Shown here piece after piece: positions 29,581 to 38,816 of a DNA stretch of 58,249 nt. The notes under the pieces are model-generated. The model had not been told where the DNA came from, ran no database searches, and saw only the letters and a program-made list of their open reading frames with translations. The translations under genes and the position numbers were made by a program. Origin of the DNA: Oscillospiraceae bacterium (lineage in GTDB: Bacteria; Bacillota; Clostridia; Oscillospirales; Oscillospiraceae); NCBI GenBank assembly GCA_015068395.1, contig SVKP01000020.1, positions 1-58,249 of the forward strand, written 5' to 3'. Each line of letters starts with the position of its first letter. Position 1 is the first letter of the stretch.

Positions 29581-30093
29581 ATGGCTATACGAAAGATCGT
29601 GGAGCGGGGGGACCCGGTGCTGGAAAAAAAGTGCCGGAGCGTGACCGAATTCAACAAACGCCTCCACACGCTGCTTGACGACATGGCGGAGACGCTGGAG
29701 GAAGCGGGCGGCGTTGGCCTTGCCGCGCCTCAGGTCGGCGTTTTGCGGCGCGTGTGCATCGTGGAGGACAGCGAGGGCGAGATCATCGAGCTCATCAATC
29801 CTGAGGTCGTTTCGACCGAGGGTGAGCAGACCGGACTGGAGGGCTGCCTGAGCATTCCGGGCCGCTACGGGGTCGTGACGCGCCCGTACAAGGTGCGCGT
29901 CCGCGCGCAGGACCGCTACGGCGAGACCTTTGAGATCGAGGACGAGGACCTGACCGCCCGTTGCTTCTGCCACGAGATCGAGCATCTGGACGGGCACCTG
30001 TTTGTCGAGCGCTGCGACCATCTGCTCTCCGACGAGGAGGTCCAGCAGTATATCGAGGACCACCCAGAGCAGTACGGGGACGAAGAGGAATGA
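29581..30093 (+). CDS. def: Peptide deformylase
   Basis: GVGLAAPQVG; EGCLSIPG; CHEIEHLDGHLF. Confidence 0.97.
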   Translation: MAIRKIVERGDPVLEKKCRSVTEFNKRLHTLLDDMAETLEEAGGVGLAAPQVGVLRRVCIVEDSEGEIIELINPEVVSTEGEQTGLEGCLSIPGRYGVVTRPYKVRVRAQDRYGETFEIEDEDLTARCFCHEIEHLDGHLFVERCDHLLSDEEVQQYIEDHPEQYGDEEE

Positions 30094-31013
30094 GGATCGT
30101 TTTCATGGGGACGCCCGAGTTCGCAGTCGCCTCGCTCCGCCGATTGGCGGAGGACGGGCACGAGATCGTCGGTGTGTTTACCCAGCCGGATAAGCCCGGC
30201 AACCGCAAGAAAATGACGGCGCCTCCCGTAAAGGAATACGCCGTTTCCAAGGGCTTTCCCGTGTTTCAACCCGAGAGGATGCGCGGAGAAGAGGCACTGT
30301 CCCTGCTCCGTTCGCTTGCGCCGGAGCTGACGGTCGTCGCGGCATACGGGCAGATTTTGCCGGAGGACGTTTTGTCCGCGCCGACGTACGGGAGCGTCAA
30401 CGTTCACGCGTCGCTTCTGCCGAAGTACCGCGGTGCTGCGCCGATCAACCGCGCGATATTGGACGGCGAGCGCGAGACCGGCGTCACGATCATGTATATG
30501 GCAAAAAAGCTGGACGCGGGGGATATCATCAGCATGCGCAAGACCCCCATTCTGCCGGAGGACGATGCGCAGACGCTGTTTGCGCGCCTTGCTGAGCTTG
30601 GTGCGGAGCTGCTCTCGGAGACGATCCCCGCGATCGCGGACGGCACCGCGGTACGCACGCCGCAAAACGACGCGGAGTCGACCTACGCCGCCATGCTTTC
30701 GCGCGAGCTTTCGCCAATTGATTGGAGCAAGCCCGCGGAATCAGTGTTCAACCAGATCCGCGCGCTGGTGCCCTGGCCCTGCGCCTCCATGCCGCTCGAC
30801 GGAGCGGCGGCAAAGCTCTGGCGCGCGGAGCTTGGCGGTGCGACAAAGGACGCGCCGGGCACGATGCGCGCGTCTAAGCGCGGGATCGAGGCCGCCTGCG
30901 GAGATGGGAACGCGGTCCTGATTACGGAACTGCAATGCCAGGGCGGCAAGCGCATGGCGGCGAGCGCATGGCTGAACGGCAAGCGCGCTGCGGCGGGAGA
31001 CATTCTCAAATGA
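30090..31013 (+). CDS. fmt: Methionyl-tRNA formyltransferase
   Basis: MRIVFMGTPEFAVASL; NVHASLLPKYRGAAPINRAI. Confidence 0.97.
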   Translation: MRIVFMGTPEFAVASLRRLAEDGHEIVGVFTQPDKPGNRKKMTAPPVKEYAVSKGFPVFQPERMRGEEALSLLRSLAPELTVVAAYGQILPEDVLSAPTYGSVNVHASLLPKYRGAAPINRAILDGERETGVTIMYMAKKLDAGDIISMRKTPILPEDDAQTLFARLAELGAELLSETIPAIADGTAVRTPQNDAESTYAAMLSRELSPIDWSKPAESVFNQIRALVPWPCASMPLDGAAAKLWRAELGGATKDAPGTMRASKRGIEAACGDGNAVLITELQCQGGKRMAASAWLNGKRAAAGDILK

Positions 31014-32335
31014 CGCCGCGTGCGAATGCGCGTACGAGCGCGCTGCGGGTACTCAACGCCTGCCGCACGAACGGGGCGTGGGCGGACGCGGCGCTTGCCG
31101 CGGAGCTGGGGCGGGAGCCTCTGAACGCCTCGGATGCGGCGCTTGCCAGCCGCATCGTTTACGGCGTGCTGCAAAACCGACTGCTGCTGGACTACCGCCT
31201 GAGCGCCTTTTGCTCGCAGCGATTGGAGCATTTGCAGCAGCCGCTTCCCGACATCCTGCGCATCGGCGCGTATCAAATTCTGCTTCTGGATAAGGTGCCG
31301 GACAGCGCGGCGGTCAACGAGTCCGTGGAGCTTGCCAAGGCGTTTGGCCGCGCCGCAGCCTCCGGGCTGGTCAACGCCGTGCTGCGCAAGCTCTCCAAAA
31401 ATAAAGCGCAGCTTCCGCCTCTGCCGGAGCAGAGGCTTGAACGCTTATGCGTGGAAACGAGCCATCCGCGCTGGCTGGTCGTGCGTATGACGCAGCTGCT
31501 CGGCGAAGAGGAGGCGGAGGCGTTTTTACGCGCCGACAACGAGATCGCACCCGTGACGGTGCAGCTTGACCCGATGAAGACGACGCAGGAGCAGTTGATC
31601 GCCGAGCTGGCGGGCGAGGGCGTCGAGGCGTCCGCGCACCCCTGGGCGCCGGACTGTCTGGAGCTCTCCGGCGTCGGAGACCTGACGACGCTGCGCGCCT
31701 TTTACCGCGGCGAATTTATCGTGCAGGACGCCGCGGCGCGGCTGGTTTCGCTCGTTTCCGGCGTAAAGCCCGGCATGCGGGTGCTGGACGCCTGCGCCGC
31801 GCCGGGCGGCAAGTCCTTTTCCGCGGCGTTTGCGATGCGTGGCGAGGGCAGGATCGTCTCCTGCGACCTGCATGAGAACAAGCTCAAACGGATACGCGAC
31901 GGCGCGGCGCGGCTTGGGATCGGCTGTATCGAAACCTGCTGCGCGGACGCGCGCGTTTTCCGTCCCGAGTGGGAGAAGGCGTTTGACGCCGTGCTGTGCG
32001 ACGTGCCGTGCTCCGGGCTCGGCATCATCCGAAAGAAGCCGGATATCCGCTATAAGGACCCGGACGCCTTTGCGAAACTATCGGAGGTCCAGCGCGCGAT
32101 CCTTGCAAACGCCGCGCGCTATGTAAGACCGGGCGGCGTGCTGGTCTACTCGACCTGCACGGTGCTGCCGGAGGAAAACGAGGCGGTCACGGACGCCTTT
32201 TTGGCGGAAAACGCCGAATATCACTACGAAGCCTTTGAGCTTCCGGCGGAGAAAGCGGCGGGACACATCACGCTCTGGCCGCATCGGCACGGGACCGACG
32301 GATTCTATATTGCAAGAATGAGACGAGAAGAATGA
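31010..32335 (+). CDS. rsmB: 16S rRNA (cytosine(967)-C(5))-methyltransferase
   Basis: NusB-like N-term; LDACAAPGGKSF; DVPCSGLGIIRKKPDI; YSTCTVLPEENE. Confidence 0.94.
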   Translation: MTPRANARTSALRVLNACRTNGAWADAALAAELGREPLNASDAALASRIVYGVLQNRLLLDYRLSAFCSQRLEHLQQPLPDILRIGAYQILLLDKVPDSAAVNESVELAKAFGRAAASGLVNAVLRKLSKNKAQLPPLPEQRLERLCVETSHPRWLVVRMTQLLGEEEAEAFLRADNEIAPVTVQLDPMKTTQEQLIAELAGEGVEASAHPWAPDCLELSGVGDLTTLRAFYRGEFIVQDAAARLVSLVSGVKPGMRVLDACAAPGGKSFSAAFAMRGEGRIVSCDLHENKLKRIRDGAARLGIGCIETCCADARVFRPEWEKAFDAVLCDVPCSGLGIIRKKPDIRYKDPDAFAKLSEVQRAILANAARYVRPGGVLVYSTCTVLPEENEAVTDAFLAENAEYHYEAFELPAEKAAGHITLWPHRHGTDGFYIARMRREE

Positions 32336-33363
32336 CAGATATCAAATCCATGACGCTCGCGGAGATCACGGACGCCCTGCGCGAGATGGGCGAGAGCGCG
32401 TTTCGGGGCAAGCAGGTGTTTTCCTGGCTGTATCGCGGCGTGACAGATTTTGATGAGATGAGCAACCTCTCCAAGGAGCTTCGCGCGAAGCTTGCGCAGA
32501 GGTTTACGATCACAGTCCCCAAGGTGGCGCGCAAGCAGGTTTCAAAGCTGGACGGCACCGTCAAGTACCTCTGGGAGCTTGGCGACGGCAACTGCATCGA
32601 AACGGTGCTGATGTCCTATCACCACGGGAACACGGTCTGCATCTCATCGCAGGTCGGCTGCCGGATGGGCTGCCGGTTCTGCGCTTCTACGATCGCGGGG
32701 CGCGTGCGGAACCTGACGCCGTCGGAAATGATCGACCAGGTGCTTTTTACACAGCTGGACAGTGGGGCGGAGATCTCCAACATCGTGCTCATGGGCATTG
32801 GAGAGCCGATGGACAATCTGGATACAGTCCTGCGCTTTTTGGAACTGGTCAACCACCCGGACGGGCTGAACATCGGCATGCGGCACATCTCGCTTTCGAC
32901 CTGCGGCGTGATCCCGGGGATCGAGCGGCTTGCGAAGCTGGGCTTGCAGCTCACGCTTTCGGTTTCGCTCCACGCGCCGGACAACGCCACGCGCTCGCGG
33001 ATCATGCCGGTCAACGATGCCTACGACGTGGATGCGCTGTTTGACGCCTGCCACCGATATTTTAAGGAGACCGGGCGCAGAATATCTTTCGAGTACGCAA
33101 TGATCGACGGTGTGAACGACAGCGACGCGCAGGCGGACCTGCTGGCGAAGAAAATACACGGAATGCCGGGACATGTGAATCTGATCCCGCTCAACGATGT
33201 GACGGAGAGCGAATTCAAGCCGAGCAAACGCGTTGCGGCATTTCAGAAGCGGCTGGAATCGCACGGCGTTACGGCGACGGTGCGCCGCAGTCTGGGCGGC
33301 GATATCGACGCCTCGTGCGGACAGCTGCGCCGCAAGGCGATGGAAGGGAGAGAACAGAAATGA
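32332..33363 (+). CDS. rlmN: 23S rRNA/tRNA adenine C2 methyltransferase (radical SAM)
   Basis: GCRMGCRFCAST; SLHAPDN; IPLNDV. Confidence 0.96.
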   Translation: MTDIKSMTLAEITDALREMGESAFRGKQVFSWLYRGVTDFDEMSNLSKELRAKLAQRFTITVPKVARKQVSKLDGTVKYLWELGDGNCIETVLMSYHHGNTVCISSQVGCRMGCRFCASTIAGRVRNLTPSEMIDQVLFTQLDSGAEISNIVLMGIGEPMDNLDTVLRFLELVNHPDGLNIGMRHISLSTCGVIPGIERLAKLGLQLTLSVSLHAPDNATRSRIMPVNDAYDVDALFDACHRYFKETGRRISFEYAMIDGVNDSDAQADLLAKKIHGMPGHVNLIPLNDVTESEFKPSKRVAAFQKRLESHGVTATVRRSLGGDIDASCGQLRRKAMEGREQK

Positions 33364-34115
33364 GAGTTTGGGGGATCACCGACATCGGGCTCAAGCGTCG
33401 TGAGAATCAGGATACGTATGCCTTCGACGCCTTTTGCCTGCCGGACTCGGCCGTCGCCGTCGTGTGTGACGGCATGGGCGGCGTGAACGGCGGAAGGCTT
33501 GCGAGCTCGACCGCGGTTTCCACCTTTATGGAGGAGCTGCGCGGCAACGCCGACGCCGACATGACGGACGAGCGGCTGCGGGACGCCGAGCTGTACGCCG
33601 TAAAACAGGCGAACCTTGCGGTCTATGCGCGCTCTCTGGAGGATGCCGCCTACCGCGGCATGGGCACGACGCTCGTCTCTGCGATCGCATTCCCAGACAT
33701 GGCGATTCTTTGCAACGTCGGCGACAGCCGCGCCTATCACATCGACGGAAACGGTATCAGCCGCGTGACGCGCGACCACTCCGTGGTGGAATCCCTGATC
33801 GAGTCAGGGGACATCACGCCGGAACAGGCGCGCACCCACCCGAGCCGCAACCTTGTGACGCGCGCGCTCGGCCCGGAGAGCACGATCAAATGCGACAGCT
33901 TTACGATCCCATTTCCGAAGGGAACCAGCCTGCTTCTCTGCTCAGACGGCCTGATCGTAACCGTGGAGGACCATGAGATCCTTGACATTGTCCACGCCGA
34001 ATCGGACGGCGCGTCCGTGCTCTCGCGGCTTTTGAAGCTCGCGCTTGAGCGCGGCGCGCCGGACAACGTCACGGCTGTCCTCATTCGCAACGAGGAGGAA
34101 CGTCAGGATGGATAA
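33360..34115 (+). CDS. PP2C-family Ser/Thr phosphatase (PrpC/Stp-like)
   Basis: TDIGLKRRENQDTY; VCDGMGGVNGG; NVGDSRAYHI. Confidence 0.93.
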   Translation: MRVWGITDIGLKRRENQDTYAFDAFCLPDSAVAVVCDGMGGVNGGRLASSTAVSTFMEELRGNADADMTDERLRDAELYAVKQANLAVYARSLEDAAYRGMGTTLVSAIAFPDMAILCNVGDSRAYHIDGNGISRVTRDHSVVESLIESGDITPEQARTHPSRNLVTRALGPESTIKCDSFTIPFPKGTSLLLCSDGLIVTVEDHEILDIVHAESDGASVLSRLLKLALERGAPDNVTAVLIRNEEERQDG

Positions 34116-35928
34116 TATGGTCGGCAAGCTGCTGGACAATCGCTATGAGCTGCTTGAGGTCATCGGCCAGGGCGGAATGGCAATGGTTTACAAGGCGCAG
34201 GATCATCGCCTCAACCGTTCCGTCGCCGTCAAGATCCTGAAAAGCGAGCTGGCGGAGGACGCGGATTTCCGCCGCCGCTTCCGCGACGAGTCCCAGGCAG
34301 TCGCGATGCTTTCGCATCCGAATATCGTGTCGGTCTACGACGTCTCCCGTGGCGAGATCGAGTATATCGTCATGGAGCTGATCGACGGGATCACGCTCAA
34401 GCAGTATATGGAGCGCCGGGGTAAGCTGAACTGGCGCGAAGCCCTGCACTTTATCACACAGATCATGCGCGGCCTCAGCCACGCGCACTCCCGCGGCATC
34501 GTCCATCGGGACATCAAGCCGCAGAACGTCATGATCCTGCGCGACGGCAGCGTCAAGATCGCGGACTTCGGGATCGCGAGACTGGAAAGCTCCGCGCAGA
34601 ATACCATGACGCAGCAGGCGCTCGGCTCGGTCCACTATATTTCGCCGGAGCAGGCGAAGGGCGACCGCACCGACGCGCGTTCGGACATCTATTCCGCGGG
34701 CGTGGTGCTCTATGAGATGCTGACCAGCCGCCTGCCCTTTGAGGGCGAAAGCGCGGTGTCCATTGCTATCCAGCATCTCAGCTCCGTGCCCCTGTCCCCC
34801 TGTGAGGTCGACCCGACGGTCCCGAAGGCGCTGGAAAAAATCTGCATGAAGGCGATGGCGTCCAATCTTGATAAGCGCTATCCGAGCGCGGAGGCAATGA
34901 TCGCCGATCTGGAGGAGTTCCGCAAAAACCCGGACACGTCTCTGGACTTCACGATCGAACAGCTCTATGAGAAGCCGCCCAAGGACCCGACGCAGCCGCT
35001 ACCGGACGTCAGCCGCCTGAACAATAAGAAAGAGGAGCCGGAGCCGGAGGAAGTCGCCGAGGAACCGGAATCGCATCCGGCCACGCTTCCTCTTGCGCTG
35101 GTCATTGTCGCAATCCTTGCGGTGTGCTCCGTAGCGATCTTCGGCCTTTGGCAGCTTGTGTTCGGCAGCTTTGAAAGCGAGCCGGTGCAGACGGAGTTTG
35201 AAGTTCCGAATCTGATCGGCATGACGATTGAGCAGGCAAACGAAGACGAGCGCGTGAAGGGTATCTTCACGATCACGCAGATCGGTCAGCGCTCAAGCAA
35301 TGTGTACGCCGCCGGGCAGATCCTAGAGCAGTCGCCAAACTACGGGAGGACTGTGCGCGAAAAGCGCGAGATTACCGTTTTCGTCAGCACGGGAATCAAG
35401 ACAGCGGAGATGCCGAACGTGGTCAAGCAGGAGCACCGCGCGGCGGTCATTGCGCTGCGACAGCTTGACCTCAACCTGGTGATCGACGACGCGACGGAGG
35501 AATACGACGACAACATTACCGCCGGCTATGTGATCCGAAGCAGCCCCGCGGAGGGCGAAATGCTGCAGGACGGCGACGTCGTCATGCTGGTGCTCAGCAA
35601 GGGCCCCAAGGTCATCAAGGCCACTGTCACGACGCTGACGGACAGGACGCTGGAACAGGCACAGAAGAACGTCAGTGAGCTCGGCCTTGTGTGCGCGGTG
35701 GACTACGCCTACGACGACAACGTTCCCGCGGACTTCGTCATCAGCCAGAGCATCGCGCCGCTGACCGAAGTTGCGCAGGGCAGCACGATCCGGCTGACGG
35801 TCAGCCTGGGGCCTGAGCCGCCGAGCGAGCCGGACCCCGCCGTGACGGAGAACCCCGAGGGCGAGCAGGAGGGCGGAACAGAGACCACAGCGCCGGAGGG
35901 CGAGGGCACGGAGGGCACGGAACCGTGA
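34108..35928 (+). CDS. PASTA-domain Ser/Thr protein kinase (PrkC/PknB-like), three PASTA repeats
   Basis: Hanks kinase (IGQGGMAMVYKAQD, IVHRDIKPQNVMI, DFGIAR), TM, three PASTA domains, E/T/G-rich tail. Confidence 0.95.
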   Translation: MDNMVGKLLDNRYELLEVIGQGGMAMVYKAQDHRLNRSVAVKILKSELAEDADFRRRFRDESQAVAMLSHPNIVSVYDVSRGEIEYIVMELIDGITLKQYMERRGKLNWREALHFITQIMRGLSHAHSRGIVHRDIKPQNVMILRDGSVKIADFGIARLESSAQNTMTQQALGSVHYISPEQAKGDRTDARSDIYSAGVVLYEMLTSRLPFEGESAVSIAIQHLSSVPLSPCEVDPTVPKALEKICMKAMASNLDKRYPSAEAMIADLEEFRKNPDTSLDFTIEQLYEKPPKDPTQPLPDVSRLNNKKEEPEPEEVAEEPESHPATLPLALVIVAILAVCSVAIFGLWQLVFGSFESEPVQTEFEVPNLIGMTIEQANEDERVKGIFTITQIGQRSSNVYAAGQILEQSPNYGRTVREKREITVFVSTGIKTAEMPNVVKQEHRAAVIALRQLDLNLVIDDATEEYDDNITAGYVIRSSPAEGEMLQDGDVVMLVLSKGPKVIKATVTTLTDRTLEQAQKNVSELGLVCAVDYAYDDNVPADFVISQSIAPLTEVAQGSTIRLTVSLGPEPPSEPDPAVTENPEGEQEGGTETTAPEGEGTEGTEP

Positions 35929-36800
35929 CCGGGCGCATTCAAAAGGCGCTCAGCGGATTCTACTATGTCTCCACACAGGACGGCATACTGACGTGCCGCG
36001 CGCGCGGAAAATTCCGAAGGGAAGGCATTTCTCCGCTCGTAGGCGACCAGGTCGAGTGTACGGCGACCGGCAGCGGCGAGGGTGTGATCGACGCGGTCGC
36101 CCCGCGGCGCAACGCCTTCGAGCGGCCCGCGGTGGCGAACATCGACCAGCTCGTCATCGTTGCTTCCGAGGCGATCCCGCGCACGGAGCCGTATCTGATC
36201 GACCGCATGACCGCGATCGCCGCGCTGAAGGGCTGCGACGTGCTGATCTGCATCAACAAATGCGACCTTGCCTCCGGCGAGGCGCTGGAGGCGTATTACG
36301 CGCGCGCGGGCTATCCCACGGTCCGCCTCAGCGCCAAGACCGGGGAGGGCGTTGAAAACCTGCGCGCCGCCATAACCGGCAAGCTGTCTGCCTTTACGGG
36401 AAATTCCGGCGTGGGCAAGTCCAGCATCCTCAACGCGCTGGACCCCAGCTACCATTTAAAGGTGGGCGAGGTCAGCCAGGCGCTCGGGCGAGGCAGGCAT
36501 ACCACGCGCCATGTGGAGCTCTACCGCATCGCGGGCGGCGCGGAGATCATCGACACGCCGGGCTTTTCCTCCTTTGACGCGGAGAGCCTGAGCCTGGAGC
36601 TCAAGCGCAGGCTGCCGGAGACCTTCCCGGATTTCGCGCCGTACCTGGACGGCTGCCGCTTTGTCGGATGCAGCCATACCAAGGAAAAGGGCTGCGCCGT
36701 GCTTGAAGCGCTGCGCGCCGGAAAGCTGGTCCCTGGCAGGCACGAGAGCTATCTTCGGCTTTACGAGGAGCTCAAGCCGCTCAAGGAGTGGGACAAGTGA
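35925..36800 (+). CDS. rsgA: Ribosome small-subunit-dependent GTPase A
   Basis: Circularly permuted GTPase: INKCDL, GNSGVGKSSILNAL, DTPGF; C-term zinc motif CRFVGCSHTKEKGC. Confidence 0.95.
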   Translation: MTGRIQKALSGFYYVSTQDGILTCRARGKFRREGISPLVGDQVECTATGSGEGVIDAVAPRRNAFERPAVANIDQLVIVASEAIPRTEPYLIDRMTAIAALKGCDVLICINKCDLASGEALEAYYARAGYPTVRLSAKTGEGVENLRAAITGKLSAFTGNSGVGKSSILNALDPSYHLKVGEVSQALGRGRHTTRHVELYRIAGGAEIIDTPGFSSFDAESLSLELKRRLPETFPDFAPYLDGCRFVGCSHTKEKGCAVLEALRAGKLVPGRHESYLRLYEELKPLKEWDK

Positions 36801-36855
36801 AGCCATTTCGCTCGCCGCAAACCGCGGCAACCGCGAAATATGGCTGATGATAAAG

Positions 36856-36902
36856 GGTGTGAGGAATGGACGAAATGTCCGTTTGCTCACGCTCTTTTTT
36901 CT
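36856..36902 (+). terminator. Probable intrinsic terminator after rsgA
   Basis: AGGGTGTGAG...inner GGACGAAATGTCC...CTCACGCTCTTTTTT. Confidence 0.6.
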
Positions 36903-36964
36903 GTGACCACGGGACGGGAATGAAAATATAATGGACTGTCACGGAAAGGAAGGGAGGAACGGCG

Positions 36965-37117
36965 ATGTGCTGTGAAAAGTGGAAGCTGATTGGGCTGTGC
37001 GCGCTTGCCCTGGGAGCGGCGATCGTGATCGTTGCGATTTTTCCCGTGGGCTTTATCATGTTTCTCGTTGCGTTCCTTCTCATATTCTGCGGGATCGGCC
37101 TGATCAAACGGCGATAG
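36965..37117 (+). CDS. Small (50 aa) hydrophobic membrane protein
   Basis: MCCEKWKLIGLCALALGAAIVIVAIFPVGFIMFLVAFLLIFCGIGLIKRR; SD GGAAGGGAGG upstream. Confidence 0.55.
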   Translation: MCCEKWKLIGLCALALGAAIVIVAIFPVGFIMFLVAFLLIFCGIGLIKRR

Positions 37118-37128
37118 GAGGTGAGACC

Positions 37129-37209
37129 ATGAAGATCGTCGTATGGAAGTCCCCCAAGGCGCTCAGCGGCATTTTGCGTCGCCTGTTCGGGATCAAAAAG
37201 GAGGAATAG
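37129..37209 (+). CDS. spoVM: Stage V sporulation protein M (26 aa)
   Basis: MKIVVWKSPKALSGILRRLFGIKKEE matches B. subtilis SpoVM layout (MKFYTIKLPKFLGGIVRAMLGSFRKD): same length, K-x-PK-x-L-x-GI-x-R pattern; SD GGAGG; hidden in 76-aa track ORF 36979-37209. Confidence 0.82.
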   Translation: MKIVVWKSPKALSGILRRLFGIKKEE

Positions 37210-37237
37210 CATATATTTGTCCGTCTTGGCATAGAGT
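37209..37237 (+). promoter_or_regulatory. Candidate SigE-type sporulation promoter upstream of sipL-like gene
   Basis: GCATATA-14 nt-CATAGAGT compared with recalled SigE pattern (-35 ATA-rich, -10 CATACAnT). Confidence 0.45.
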
Positions 37238-37270
37238 GAAGCAACACCTACGCCAAAGGAGACGAGTACC

Positions 37271-38803
37271 ATGGAACTGGAATTGCGAAAAGAACGATTT
37301 GACTGCTTCTGCCCCGGAACGCCGATCATTTCGACGAGAGAAGAGACATCGGAGACCATCGTCCCGGACTACAGCCCGGATATTGCCCGCATCATCGACG
37401 TAAGCGCCTGCCTGCTGCTGCGGAGCCAGTCGGCGGGAGACGGAAAGGCGAATATGTCCGGCGCCGTCAAGCTGACGCTGCTTTATATGGCGGAGGATAC
37501 GCAGGGGCTGCGGTCGCTGGAGTATTCCATTCCGTTCGAGCAGAGCGAGAAGATCCCGGACGGCTGCGATAAGGCGGTGGTCGAAGGCCGCGTCTGCGGC
37601 GTGGAGGCAAGGCTTCTGAATCCGCGCAAGCTGTTTACGAGGCTGGAGATTGAATGGAAGGTGACGCCCTACTGTCGCACGACACTGTCCACCTGTGGAG
37701 AAATCGTCGATCAAGCGAGCTATGCGATCCAGACGCTTTGCGAAAAGCACGACGTGTCGCTGATCCGCTGCGTGAGTGATAAGGACTTTACCTTCTCCGA
37801 CGAGCTCTCGATCCCCGCCGGGCGCGAACCGATCAGCGAGCTGCTGTGCTCGCGGGCAAAGCTGCGCGTCACGGAGGCAAAGAGCGTCGGGAGCAAGGCA
37901 ATCGTAAAGGGAACCGCGTGCCTGTCGCTGCTGTATGCCGCGGAGGACGGGAAGCTGTGCACTTACTCTGAGGAGCTGCCATTTTCCCAGATCCTCGACG
38001 GCGTCGCCGCGGAGGAGACGGGGAGCTTTGGCGTCAGCGCGGCGCTGAACCTCTCGGGCTGTGAGATACATACGCTCGGGGAGGACGGCGGCCAGCGTAC
38101 TGTGAGCGTAAAGCTTCTGATGCACGCCTCTATCGTGCTGCGCCAGACCGAGCAGGTCGACTGTATCATCGACCTGTACAGCACGTCTTACGAGCTCAAC
38201 GCCCAGACGGAGAGCGTGGAGCTGTGGCAGGAGCCGGAGATCACGAGCGTTACGCAAAATGTCCGGGAGCAGATCGACACCGGCTCCGATGTCAGATGCG
38301 TCCTCGGGACGGACGTCTGCTTTGGCGGCGTCAACGTCACCCAGAACGGCTCCCATGCCGCGGTCCGGGCTGCGGCGACGCTTTCGCTGCTGTATCAGGA
38401 CGAAGCGGGAGCGGTTCGCTCCGTCCAGCGCAGGATCGAGATTGCGGCGGAGACGGAGGTAAGCGGCGAAGCGCAGGCAGCCGCGGAGAACGTGTGCACG
38501 GAGGATGTCTCGGCAAATATCAACGCAAGCGGCGTCGAGCTGCGCTTTCCCGCGGAGTTTACGCTGGTTTCCGTCGCCGCGCCGCAGTGCGCCAGCCTTG
38601 TCAGCCTGAGCGCGGAGCAGACGGAGCGGCAGGAGGGCGGCGACCCGTCCCTCGTCCTGCGCGTGCTGGACGAGAGCGAGACCCTTTGGGACGTGGCAAA
38701 GCGGTATCGGACGACGGTGGAGGAGATCCTCTCGGCAAACGAGCTGACGGACGGCGCCGCCCCGGAGGCGGGCCGGATGCTGCTGATCCCGCGCAAGCGT
38801 TGA
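37271..38803 (+). CDS. SPOCS (DUF3794) repeat protein with C-terminal LysM domain, SipL-like spore coat morphogenesis protein
   Basis: Repeated SPOCS-like segments; C-term LysM ESETLWDVAKRYRTTVEEILSANELTDGAAPEAGRMLLIPRK. Confidence 0.85.
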   Translation: MELELRKERFDCFCPGTPIISTREETSETIVPDYSPDIARIIDVSACLLLRSQSAGDGKANMSGAVKLTLLYMAEDTQGLRSLEYSIPFEQSEKIPDGCDKAVVEGRVCGVEARLLNPRKLFTRLEIEWKVTPYCRTTLSTCGEIVDQASYAIQTLCEKHDVSLIRCVSDKDFTFSDELSIPAGREPISELLCSRAKLRVTEAKSVGSKAIVKGTACLSLLYAAEDGKLCTYSEELPFSQILDGVAAEETGSFGVSAALNLSGCEIHTLGEDGGQRTVSVKLLMHASIVLRQTEQVDCIIDLYSTSYELNAQTESVELWQEPEITSVTQNVREQIDTGSDVRCVLGTDVCFGGVNVTQNGSHAAVRAAATLSLLYQDEAGAVRSVQRRIEIAAETEVSGEAQAAAENVCTEDVSANINASGVELRFPAEFTLVSVAAPQCASLVSLSAEQTERQEGGDPSLVLRVLDESETLWDVAKRYRTTVEEILSANELTDGAAPEAGRMLLIPRKR

Positions 38804-38816
38804 GGAGGGGACAAAC

